From Cruorifilaria tuberocauda (taxonomy: Eukaryota; Nematoda; Chromadorea; Rhabditida; Onchocercidae), in NCBI GenBank assembly GCA_013365365.1, contig JABVXU010000452.1, forward strand, positions 1-43,598: 43,598 nucleotides of DNA, written 5' to 3'. Below are positions 11,231 through 22,500 of the stretch, in pieces (positions within the stretch are counted from its first letter, which is position 1; each line of letters opens with the position of its first letter). The notes beneath the pieces are model-generated. The model did not search any database. It saw only the letters and a list, made by a program, of their open reading frames with translations, and had not been told where the DNA came from. A program made the position numbers and the translations under genes.

Positions 11231-13200
11231 AAACTGATAACTTTTATGTTTTGTTGAAAATTGAAAATGCGGGAAATGAAGTTTAAGAAACATTAGAATT
11301 CATGTTGTTAAACAACTTTTGAAATTAACAAATAATACTTTTTTTAATCTTTTTTTCAAACATGCTTGACATTTGTTTGAAAAGTAGGAGTAATCAATTT
11401 AATTGAAATGATTGATCTGAATTTTCCTCACTGATCATCAACTTATCATTCGAGATTTTCTTTTACTTTTAATAAATGAAATTATCAAACAACCAGTAAC
11501 AATAGCATATATAACCTAATTGATCTTGTTATACTTTTTAAACCGGATCAACTTAAAATGTTTACTTTTTTTTTTTACTTTAGATACTTCAGTTTTACTG
11601 AGTAATTTACAATGATTTAATAAAATTCCAACTCTTAAAACTATTCAAGCAATCTTGTACCGATAATTCATAATAAGCTATTTGAAATTATTAGCTACCG
11701 AAACCGGAAAAACGAAACTTTCACATGCATCCATAAATCCATAAGCTTTTTTTATTTTTTACGATGATTGAAATAATTTTGAAATTGAAAGTTAATTTTT
11801 TGCAGAGAAACAAAATTTAACATGAGAGAGAAGCTTATTTGACCCACTTGAAGTAAAGGATATTTTTTTTTTGTTTTTGTGATTTAAAGAGGGTAAAGAT
11901 ATTTTCATCAATGTATGGGAAAAGAGTTTAATCAAAGAGCTAAGAGCCAAGAGCCATGAGCCAAGAAGAGATATATTATTGATAACTCATTTTTTTGAAA
12001 TGCGATGATCGATCATTCTCTTCGAAACAATCCATGAGCTTCCATGTTTATTAATACTGATCATTTTTCATCTTTAACTTAATTCTTCAAACATGAGAGA
12101 AATAAAAAAGGCCTGGAAACAAACTTGAAACTTATTCTTAATTACATTTAGCTTTATACAGTTAATTATACAGTTACCTTAATTATAGTTAGCTTAGTTT
12201 GAAAAGATGGCTAAAATTATGCAAAAATTTCGATAGATATCAATTATTAAGTTGCACTTATCAGATCTTATCATATCACATCTTATCATACCATATCATA
12301 TCACATCAGTCATTAAGCTGCACTTATCAGTTTTTATCACATCATTTCATTAATTAAAAAAAAGAAGCATTTTAACGAAATTTTAAATTACTTCTATTTG
12401 TTCAAATGTTTTTTTCTCTTTTCATTTTTTATAATTACTGCAAATTAAAATTTTTGCGCATATTAGTTACGAATAATTAAATAATTAATAAATAAGTAAT
12501 AAACAAGTAATAATTAAATAAGCTAATAATTAAACAAGGACAATTAATTAATTAATTAATTAAATGCAAAACAAGAACCATGAAAAATTGTTTTAATCGA
12601 TTTAAAAAAAATCCTACTAATCATGCGACTCAATTCGAAATTACGAAAAAAAAAACACTTTAATGATATATATATATGAAATAAAACAAATTTCAAATTA
12701 TGCTTCCTTAGAGAATTACTCATAAAAAAAAAACTTTACAAGCTTGAGCAAAAGCATAACATATTTACTTAAACATCTTATCAGAACTCTTGATTAATTT
12801 CAGTAAGTTCTTATTTAAGATCTGAAAATAATGTTGTTTAAAGGAAGTAGCTAGAAATTGCATGATTACTTAGTGGAAACACTGCAATTGCATGATCATT
12901 TATTATTAATTGAAAGACTAAATTTCTAAAATAATTTTACTGTGCTAATTAATTGGTAAGGTAATTTAGGAGAATTCATTTGAAATTGAAAGTAACAAAA
13001 GGAATTTTTCTCTTACTATCAAATTTACCTAGTAAGTAGTATAGCATTTTAAGCTAATTAAGTTTCACTAATTAACTCTAATTTGAAAGAAGGAAAATTT
13101 AATAAGACAATTTTCTAAATTCCTGAAATTGGGTCGATTAAATTTCCACCAACCAATAGCTCTCTCGTTTTTTTTTTCTCGCAAGGTTGATTGATTTGTT
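11231..13200. other. No supported gene
   Basis: AT-rich with small local repeats: GAGCCAAGAGCCATGAGCCA around 11945 and CTTATCA/ATATCAC words around 12250-12340. No exon model was recognised. Confidence 0.5.
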
Positions 13201-13223
13201 ATTTTTTTAAAAAGTAATTTAGC

Positions 13224-13349
13224 ATGGATGATGCAATGGGCTCCGGAATCGGAATTACAATCGGAGAGAAAGATTTATCGGAATTCTCAGCATTCTCAAT
13301 TTTTAATTTTGAAATAGATTCGTTAACAATTGGAAACAGATTGATTTAG
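13224..13349 (+). CDS. Possible 41-aa small ORF, unrecognised
   Basis: An ATG one base after an ATTTAG acceptor-like site opens a 41-codon frame starting MDDAMGSGIGITIGEKDLSE and ending LTIGNRLI before TAG. It is more GC-rich than its surroundings. The opposite strand is also open across it, and the DNA has a repeated ATCGGAATT-type word, so this could be a repeat by-product. No family is recognised. Confidence 0.15.
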   Translation: MDDAMGSGIGITIGEKDLSEFSAFSIFNFEIDSLTIGNRLI

Positions 13350-13699
13350 GGAAATGAACCGGAAATGATATGACATCTTTATTTTTTTCATTTGTCATTT
13401 ATTTTATCATTCAATAATTCAAAGAAGATGTCAAGATGATAAATCGCTATATTTTATCTCCTTGTTATTCGTTTGATTTTACGGAAAACCGGAAGCTAGC
13501 AAAAGTAATGAGAAAAAAAGATCAAAATTGATCAATCACTTATAAAAACATTGACGTGAATTCACGTGAATACGCTGATTAGGGCTGTTTCAAATCTTCT
13601 TTTTCAATAAAATGTAAAATTTATTTATCTAAAAATTTTCCCTATAGAATTGTTTATCAAATATTTCGTATTTAAGGATTTCATTTCAATTTCAGTAAT

Positions 13700-14360
13700 T
13701 CTTATTTAAAGAATAAAAATAGTTGAAAATGATTTTAAGTAATTATAATGGAATTCTTAATGAAACAATACTAATAACGAGTAATTTTCACTTACTTTAA
13801 TAATTAATAATTCTAGTTATTAATTTCTGTTTTAGAGAAATTTCTAAAAAGCTATTTTTGTTTTCTTATCTTTAATCAATTAAAAATTATCATATTTAAA
13901 AAAAAAACAGATCAATCAATATTTCAAATTCAGTAATCAATTTCGTATTTTTTTTTGAAACGGAATGAAATCATAATTAATGCTCAATTGGTCATTGGAT
14001 TATTTGTCTTGTAAAGTATTCGATATTTAAATGGAATTAAAAAAAACAAAAAGTTTTATACTTTCAGAAAAAAAAACTTAATACTTAGATAAGGTTAAAG
14101 GTTAATGAATTCAGGAAGAATATGAGGCAAAAAAAGGTAATTAAAAAAAACAAAGGAAAGAATTAGACGATTGATTTTTTAGATAAAATAAATTTTTAGT
14201 TGATTAAAAGATAAGAAAACAAAAATGGTTTTTTTAAAAAATTTCTCTGAAACAAAAACCGATAATTAAGATTATTAATTATTGAAGTAAATGAGAATTA
14301 CTCGTTATTTGTGTCTTGTTTCGTTAAAAGTTTCATCATAATTACTTAATATCAACTTTT
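13700..14360. mobile_element. Foldback element with ~180 bp inverted arms
   Basis: The arm at about 13730-13905 is matched in reverse complement by about 14165-14350. Shared words in order include AAGTAATTAT, ATAACGAGTAATT, TCAATAATTAATAAT/TTAATAATTAATAAT, AGAGAAATTT, ATTTTTGTTTTCTTATCTTT and AATCAA. A spacer of about 260 bp separates the arms and has no transposase-like ORF. This looks like a diverged non-autonomous foldback transposon. Confidence 0.65.
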
Positions 14361-15459
14361 TTTCCCCTCGAAATAATAAATTGATTTACTTTACGTTCAA
14401 CTTCGTAATATATAGGTTAAATAACTAAATAACTAGCATTCGGTAAATATGTAGTATTGATCGAATATTAAAATATCATGCAATTTTTAGAAGCTAGCAA
14501 AATTTAAATTAACATTTTTTAATAATCAAAAAATTATTGTCAAATTACGCATTAAAGAAATTTTAAGGTATTACAGTTATTGTATCAGTTATCAAAGTTA
14601 TTGTATCAATAATTTTTATCAATCATCATAGTTTTATCGCAGCTATTGTATCAACAATTTTCCATTCTTTTTTTTCGTTTGCAAATTTATTAAAAGTACA
14701 ATAAAATAATTACATAATATTTCCAAAAAATAATTAACGCAATAATTAAATAAGAATGATTGCATAATTGTAAAAATACAATAACGAAAATAGTACAAAT
14801 TATTTTTAATTATAATTTTAAATGTTTATATGAATAATAAAATTTGTCAAAAAACAGTTTAAAAAATTAATAAAATTTGAAATTATAATATTATTTATTG
14901 AATACAATAGTGATAAAATATTAAAAACAACGAAAATAAATTATTATTGTTGGCTAACATTTAGTTAAGCTTAATTACCGAGCAAGTTTTACATTTTTAA
15001 TTGCGACCTTTTTAATTTACAGAGTTAAAAATTTAATTTTTTTAACTTGTAGAATTTTAATTTAGAGAATTATAGAAAAAAGTAATGTATATTAGTTTAA
15101 TTTTTTTAATTTATTAAAATTTATAGAATTAGAAATTCGAGAAAAAAAAAGCTTTTTGTATCCTATAAAATATTTTATCTATTGGATTATTATTTTTGCT
15201 GTTTAATTTTGGATTCTTTTCCTATCTTAGCTTAGCTTTGAAATAGTTTATAATTTTTATTGCTAAATTTACCACTGAGTATTGTTTATTTTTTTTTTGC
15301 TTAAGTAAAAACTTGCAGCTTTTAATTAATTAATTAATGCGTTAGATGAAATAATTCATAGGTAATTTAAATGAGTAATATATAATTTAAATAATTTAAA
15401 AAAGCAAATTATACCTTAATTACTTATATGAACTGAAACTTGCTTACTTATTTACTTAC
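14361..15459. other. No supported gene
   Basis: AT-rich sequence without a recognisable exon. The TM3 exon expected downstream of the GPCR-like exon at 15460-15654 was looked for here and not found. Confidence 0.5.
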
Positions 15460-15654
15460 TGATGCTATCACTACGATATCAGTGCAACCAACCGTTATGA
15501 GCAATAAATAATTGCGCATTATTTGAAGATGAAAATAATATGAACGATTTCTTAAATGCAATAAATTGAGAGTGAAATTAAGAAGGGAAAAAACGTAAGT
15601 AGAGAAGTAAAGTATCTCAAGGGAGATGAAATAAAAAGTAAAAGAAAAAACAAG
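15460..15654 (-). CDS. Isolated GPCR-like exon (TM1-TM2)
   Basis: A 65-codon open exon, phase 0 at both ends, between an ACACAG acceptor and a perfect GTAAGT donor. The C-terminal half reads LLNFTLNLLHLRNRSYYF, HLQIMRNYLLLITV and GCTDIVVIAS. This resembles the TM1 asparagine region, a first intracellular loop with an MRN motif, and TM2 with its aspartate in peptide-type class A receptors. No partner exons for TM3-TM7 were found nearby, so it may belong to a gene with long introns or be a relic. The N-terminal half is low-complexity hydrophobic and could be non-coding. Confidence 0.3.
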
Positions 15655-15924
15655 CTGTGTTAATTTCAAAGAAATGGAAAGGAATTGAAGAGGAAGAAGC
15701 TAAGAAACAAATTTTCATTTTGAAATAAATTGCTGTTAGCATACTTTTATGAAATTTCATTGCTTTAAAAAGAGGTATATATCACTTATCATTGCAAAAT
15801 TAATCGTTTTATCAATCAATATTGATATGATAAAAAATGGGAAGGCATGTATGTTATGCAAGTATCATTCAATTACTGTTAACACTTTTAAAGATTATGT
15901 AAGTACCATTCAATTATTATTAAG

Positions 15925-16175
15925 ACTTAAAAAAAGATTCCCTTGCAAGAAGTTAAATTTGTTACATTTCATCTTAGTATCAATCGAAAGCATAATATCA
16001 GTTATCAGTTATCATCAATCTCATTTGGGTATATATCAGTTACATATTATGCAATTACTATTAAAACTTTAAAAAGGATTCTTTTGCAAGAAGTTAAATT
16101 TGTTACATTTCATCTTAGTATCAATCGAAAGCATAATATCAGTTATCAGTTATCAGTTATCATTTGGTATATATC
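15925..16175. repeat. 141 bp tandem duplication
   Basis: TTGCAAGAAGTTAAATTTGT and the following TTACATTTCATCTTAGTATC recur exactly 141 bp apart (15943 and 16084). The period is a multiple of three, which keeps an overlapping plus-strand frame open. No protein family is recognised. Confidence 0.85.
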
Positions 16176-16396
16176 AGTTTATGTTAGATATACTACTGTA
16201 TGCTTAATATATCAATTGTCGAAAAAACATTTTTTTTTTACGAAAAAATTTTACAAAATAAAATTATTTGCATAATTAAAATATTTTCTCATAATTGTTA
16301 CTTATACTAAAGTATTGTTTCTCATAATTCTTAATTAATATTAATTGTAATTTCGTTGTCATATTGATGTTTTTTTTATTACTGGTTTTGCAAGAG

Positions 16397-16761
16397 TGTT
16401 AATACAAGTTAGTTATTGCTTGCTAAAATTTCTCATTGTTCATTGAATATGTCAAAGGTCAATCGTATCACTCTTTCCTCAATATAAACTATCTATGATA
16501 TATGATTATCTATTGTATCATGAGATTTCTCTCATCTGTTAATCTATCTGATATATCATCATTCATTATCATTCTTGATTAACTCTTTACATGATAATCC
16601 TTATATGATTACATGATTACCTTTACATGATTACCGTTGAATTATTATGTTTCTAAGTAACTCTTCAAGTATCGAAGTATATATAAAGAGAGTATTTCAT
16701 ACCTTCAATATACAGTTTCATTATTAAATCTAAAGAAACACTCCCGTTGGCGTCCAAGATC
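16397..16761 (+). mobile_element. Candidate LTR and primer-binding site of a retrotransposon remnant
   Basis: A segment starting TGTTAATAC and ending AAAGAAACA (16397-16740) has a TATA box (GTATATATAAAGAG) near 16677. Seven bases later TGGCGTCCAA begins at 16748; it differs by one base from TGGCGCCCAA, a tRNA-Lys-type primer-binding site. No second LTR, gag or pol is present, so this would be a 5' fragment. It could also be a chance arrangement or an ordinary promoter. Confidence 0.25.
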
Positions 16762-18684
16762 AATCGTTAAATGATCGAAGAATTTTATCCTGCAAATTAT
16801 CAGTACCAATGATCTTTTACGAATAAACTTTTCGAGTCATATCAGTACCAATGATCTCTCATGAATAAGCTTTTTTAAGCTGTAAAACATCAATTTACTC
16901 TCCCCAAACAAAGAAAGTCTTATGATATCAATTAAATTTGCCGTTTAAAATTGCTATTAAATTTAAGGAATTTAAAGTTCACTATACATCCTGTCACGCA
17001 GTGGTAATTTATGAAATATATTTGCTTAAAATTACTAAAAAAATCCACGGACTGTGAGGTAGCAAAATTTTAAACTCACTATATATCATATTAGTTCATG
17101 AGACATTAGTTTTTTTTAAATGATATTTCATATGAATTATGATATGTGTATCAGTTATGGTTAAAACCATCTGACAACAGGTTTAATTCTGTTATTTAAA
17201 ACTACTATTGGATCTGTGCAATGTAAAATGGCTAAATTCATCATGATTTAAGTTTTATGAAATTATAAAGTTGATAATTTTGTACTTCAAGTTCACTATA
17301 TATCATTTTATATTATTATATCAGGTCAGTATTTTAGTAGTAACTTATATAATGTATTTGTTTGAAATATAGATAAGCGTTAATTTAGCAAATTGTAAAA
17401 CTGTATTTGATGCAAATAGAAGATTATTAACAAAAGCCAAGAATAACTTCTTGTTAAATTAGAAATATTAATTGTAACAAAATAATTATCCATTATTGAT
17501 ATTTGCAAATTCAAAGGATTTAAGTATAAATTATGCATACGTTATTCGATAGTTTTTTTTTTTTATATGTTTAAAATTATCAAAAAGAGATTTATTTAAA
17601 CAAATATTGATGCTTCGTTATTCTCAATTTTATTTAATGCAATTTCCTTCTTCAAATTATCCCTCTACCACTTAAAAAAAATAAATGAATGTCTGAAAAT
17701 GCAAATTTATTGGAAAGTATCGGTAACTTTCTTGCGTTTTCTTTTACTTAGCGATAATTTAAGCTCTATATTCCCTTTTTCTTTTTCCTTCTATTATTGA
17801 TAATGGAATTAAACATTCAATGATGCGTTAAAAATTAACTGTTAAAAAATATTTCAATGAATTAAAAGGATATGATAGGTAGAAACATAAATATTGTATC
17901 ATTTATTACTTTAAAAAAAATTGGAGTAAAGAAAACTAAGAAATTATTTGACTAATGAATTTAAAAAAAGCATCACATTTTAAAGTTTAATATTCGTACT
18001 TTCCATTTTTAACAATATTTAACCCTAAATGTATCGATTATGTTCTTTTCATACTTGAAAGAAATGTGTATACGTTAAACGTGTAACTTTACTCGAGTAT
18101 TTCCAGTGTTTACGTCATCTTTTCAAATACTGAAAACGACAGAATTGAATGTTTGAAGTGCTTTTATTTATTTCTTCAGTAATGAATAATGTAATTTAAT
18201 CAACTTAATCATTTGCCGCATAGATATCACGACCCTGCAATATGATTATAAGCAATTTTATAACTTGACAGGCTCATTGCATTAATCGACATCCGATAAC
18301 TTTAGAAATAAAAAGGTAGTGATTCTGATTAATTTCAATTTCTCTATTATCAAATTCGCCTCACATTATTTTACAAAAATAAATCATAATTAATTTTGTC
18401 AATCGATAAATAGAATTTGCCTGAATCATATCAAAGAAGAAAAAATATTTTCACTTCTGCTCATCTTCAATTTTATTCATCCTGAACCTTCATTATTCAT
18501 TCATAATACAAATAAAGCTATATTGAGAAGCGATGCTATTGAAAATTTCACGAAAAAATCAATTCTTATAGATGTCAGTTTTAGAGACAGGAAAATATGT
18601 CTTTCTTAGAAATGAGAAGTATGTGCAGTTGTATTTTTTTGAACAGAAAATAAAAGCCAGAGCTTAAAATTGAAAATGAACTCA
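16762..18684. other. No supported gene
   Basis: Moderately complex AT-rich sequence. TTCACTATA(T/C)ATC recurs near 16978, 17089 and 17291, suggesting old repeats. No exon model could be justified on either strand. Confidence 0.45.
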
Positions 18685-18690
18685 TTTATT
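18685..18690 (-). terminator. Polyadenylation signal AATAAA
   Basis: AATAAA on the minus strand, 46 nt after the stop codon at 18736. It supports this point as the 3' end of the four-TM gene, or of the transporter transcript if the two are joined. Confidence 0.5.
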
Positions 18691-18735
18691 TTGAATTCTA
18701 ACAAGAAAAAAGTAGAAAAAATTATTAATTTAACT

Positions 18736-19348
18736 TCACCGGACATTATTAAAACCATACCGTAAAGACGCATAAGTATCTACCGGAATGAAATAATTTA
18801 AGAAGAAACTGAGTAAACTGCACATTCGGGTTAATATTTGCAACAAAAAAAACTGCAAATCACATATAATTGAGTAAAGATAACCAGTCACAAAATATCT
18901 AATGAAAACCTTTAGTTCAAATAAATTGGCCACAAACAATCACATAATAAATTGGCATAATAAGTAAACAAATTGACCATGAGAAGTATTGCGACATGCA
19001 GTAAAAAAGCATTTCGTCAAATATTTTCACCAATTCATCTCGAAAAAAACCAGAATATATTTTAAAGATATATATATATAAAGCATAAAGCGTCATAGTT
19101 GTCATAAATACGTAAGAAATCTGGCAGCGTTCACTTATAACTACCATATTGATTTATATATCACATACACCCATTTTTTCGTTAATACCTCAAAGTATAT
19201 CAAAAATAGAAGTTTAGACATTACTTTTCACTTCAACCTTATTATGAAAAACTAATACAAAATGGATACATGTTACGAGATTATGCACATAGGATGAAAA
19301 AATCATAAATAAAGACAAAGCCAAATAATATGCGGTTAATTTGCCCAT
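18736..19348 (-). CDS. Predicted 147-aa four-TM membrane protein, unknown family
   Basis: Three-exon model: 19348-19225 (ATG, 41 codons + 1), 19140-18938 and 18852-18736. Phases 1 and 0 join cleanly, introns are 84 and 85 nt, and acceptors are GGTAG and TTTGCAG. An alternative donor at 18944 is possible. Four hydrophobic segments are visible: YYLALSLFMIFSSYVHNLVT, YVFMTTMTLYALYIYIF, the run through FSWSICLLIMPIYYV, and LLSFFLNYFIPV. A charged patch, RDELVKIFDE, lies between the second and third, and the tail is ASLRYGFNNVR. No family is recognised. The start lies 208 bp below the transporter stop, a distance that suits a nematode operon. An AATAAA follows the stop. Confidence 0.45.
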
Positions 19349-19555
19349 ACAACAATGAGAACTATTTGCTTTCTTTACAAAGAGTGTGATTTTTCACGAT
19401 GTAACAGGAAAAGTACATGTCAAAACGAAAAAACTCTGTTCTCTCAAAAAAAATCCAATATAAAACTGGGAAAATGTAATTTAAATTAGCTATGCAAAAG
19501 TCACACAAAAATCCAGCAATTAGTTTCTAATTTCAAGAAAAAGTCAACATTATTT

Positions 19556-22500
19556 TTAGGCACTACTTTTTTGTGCTGCCAAAGGTACCAAAGATTCATC
19601 TTTAATTTGACTCAAGTCGTTTAGTTGATGACTTTCACTTGTGTTTTTCCCATTCTTAACTAATGAACTATTCTTCTCCACTTTCATGCGTTTATAAGTT
19701 GGTTTGAAAAACACCACTAGCGTAATGGCTAATACGGCAGCTATTGCCGATAATATCTAAAATATAAGTTAAAATAACATAATTACATAGACACGAATTA
19801 AAAACATGCTCTATTGTACCTAAACATAAAAATTAAAATACCAGAAATTTGAAATGGGCCATTTGAGAAATAAAAGTATAATGTGAAAAATGCAACACAT
19901 ATATTATGCTTTAGGTCAATTAAAAAAGAGGAAAGTAGCAAAAATCAGATTAAATAAACTTACAATAACAGAGATGGAGTTATCTTGTGCAACAGTCGTG
20001 GGACTGGTCTCATCTTCAACCGTACAAACTTGGATATTTTTATACGCTTGTTTTAATGGTCGAGCAAATAAACCCGTTATAGCTACATAAATTATTGAGT
20101 GTATCTGCAAGGTTTAAAATTTGTTGTTCTTCACTTTTTTTCTAATTTAATCCATATTAAAACCAAGTGGAATCATATAAGAGTTTGCAATACTTAGTAC
20201 TATAGAAGTCTTAAAGCAATAGGAATTATTGTACTTTATAACAAAAAAAAGCATACCTGACCACTTAATACCACAACACCTGATGAAGTTGTTTCAGACA
20301 CCGGAAAAGTACATTCGGAGGCTAATTCCAAACCAACCGGATATGATGCAAGCCCGAAAACACCGAAGAGGAAAGCTGTGATCATAAGATAGATAGCAAA
20401 TCCAGGATGTAGAGATATCTAAATGTTAGAAAATGTGCAACTATATAAGTAAGCTTTCAGATTTGCCAGTAGTACCACTTAATGCGAGCTCCCGAATGGA
20501 GAGAAATTTTATGAAAATTATAATTTCATGAAGCTTTATTATGAATTGTTATGTTTAACTCAATCGCTATGGCTAGTTAGATAACTCAGTTCAAACAAAA
20601 ATGACTGATAACAACAGTACATTTATCAATTCGCTATAAACCATTGCTAATATGTCGCACTATTTTAACAATGTCTATTCACTGCCGCTAACATATTATG
20701 GCAAATAAACATTAGAAGAGATTTTACACGATATTTTATATGCTTGGGAATTTTTCGAATATTAAAACATTACCTGTAAAAATACTATCCCAAAAATCAC
20801 AGCCAAAGCCATGCATACTTTCATCGTTTCCTCATAAAGCTTGGTTCGGTCAACAAATATGCCTAAAAATAGTTTGAGTTTTTCATGTTTGACAGGACAA
20901 ACGTTTTAGAACAACAAGATAAAAGAGCATTATCTGAGACTTTATCTGTACTGTTTCGGTAAAAAATAAAACAAGCCAAACTGTTTTTAACATTAAAAAA
21001 CTAGGAAGAATAAAATAAAATATCTAACAAAAGATACCTGAAATAGTAGCTCCGAAAACTCCACCAATGATCATCAATGCAGCGCAAAATCCGGAAAACG
21101 AATTTGAATATCCTGTTGCGCAAAATACTTGCTGTATAACGGTATATAGACAGTTAAACATGCCAATACCACCACCCATCGCTATGAAAAGCAATATGTA
21201 TGCCTTATTGGTAAAACACCGTTTAACTCCTGAAAAAATATCCGAAAGTAAACAAAAATGTTAATCTTTCAATGATCTGAGAAAAGTTCTCTCAACTTTT
21301 TGCATTTTTGAGATTTTTAGTACATTTTACATAATTAAATTTGTAAGAATAAAACAACTTCTCAAAAGTATATACTTTATTGATAACAGATGATTATAAA
21401 AAGTTAGTGTAATCTGGCGCTATCCTTAGCGATTTTAAATTAAGAACATAATTTTCAGCAAGAATGGTAGAAGAAATAATCTTGCGATCATTTTCACTAA
21501 AAAAAGCATTTCCGAAGAAGTAGACAAACAAGAAATCTGCAGAAGATATAACATGAAATAGTTTTCAAATCCCTTCCATCTGAAATATTTCAAAATATTC
21601 GAATCAAATTAGCAAAGAAACCAGGAAAGAATGGCATTTGCGGTTGAGCAGCACTTTGAGATGGCGGTGTTGGCGGTTCTGATCGAGTTACGAAGAAAGT
21701 TGCGATTAAACAAGCTAGCAAAGATGGTACAAACGTTATCAAGTTTACTTTTAATACCTGAAAATATGCTAATATTATTAATAAATTATTACATTATCAT
21801 TTGAAATACTTTCCGCACTGTAGTTAGTGTTAATGAAGGGATAAAAGTTAGTTCTTTTGGAAAGTCGCTTAGTTTTAGCAAATGATAGTTCTCGGTCTCT
21901 GGAAGATTTCGATTCTTATCTTCATAATACTCCCATGGATTTAGAAAAACCATCCAGCTTCAACTTGACTGAAAATCTTACATCCATTGGAGCCGAAACT
22001 ATTTGCGGAGAAAGTATATTTGCCATAAGCACCCCCAACGGATTTGCCATAATTCCGATGGTTGTTGCTAATCCCCTTTGATTTTCAGCAAACCACGAAC
22101 CCGCAACCTAAATTTATCTTTAGCCAGTTATACGTCATTAAAATGAATACTAAAAAAAGCTGACCGCCATGAAAATACAGCAAAATTTCTAAAAACTAAC
22201 TTTTGGTGGAAGAAACATAATAAACGGATATGCACAAGCAGCTACTGCCTGTCCAAAAATCCCAACGGGAAAGCGGAGTTGCAGTGACAAAAATGAACTA
22301 AAAAAACTGTGGAAATTGTAAATATATGTGTTGTCTGTAACGCTCATTAAAGTGATTATTTAAAACTAAAACTTTGGAAAAAAAGTAAAGAAAGATTGTT
22401 ATTTCACTTAAAGATCTGAATAAAAAGTCATAAATTTCAGCTCTATTATATTCAATAAAACTACTTCAACATACGAAACAAAAGTTGATACTCATAAGTA

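Noticed and set aside
15749..16275. Two plus-strand ORFs of about 110 aa with shared peptide
   Set aside because: Shared peptide comes from the 141 bp duplication; no start context, splice structure or family signature.
21857..22081. 74-aa plus-strand ORF
   Set aside because: Exactly antisense to transporter exon 6, whose sense frame carries clear family motifs.
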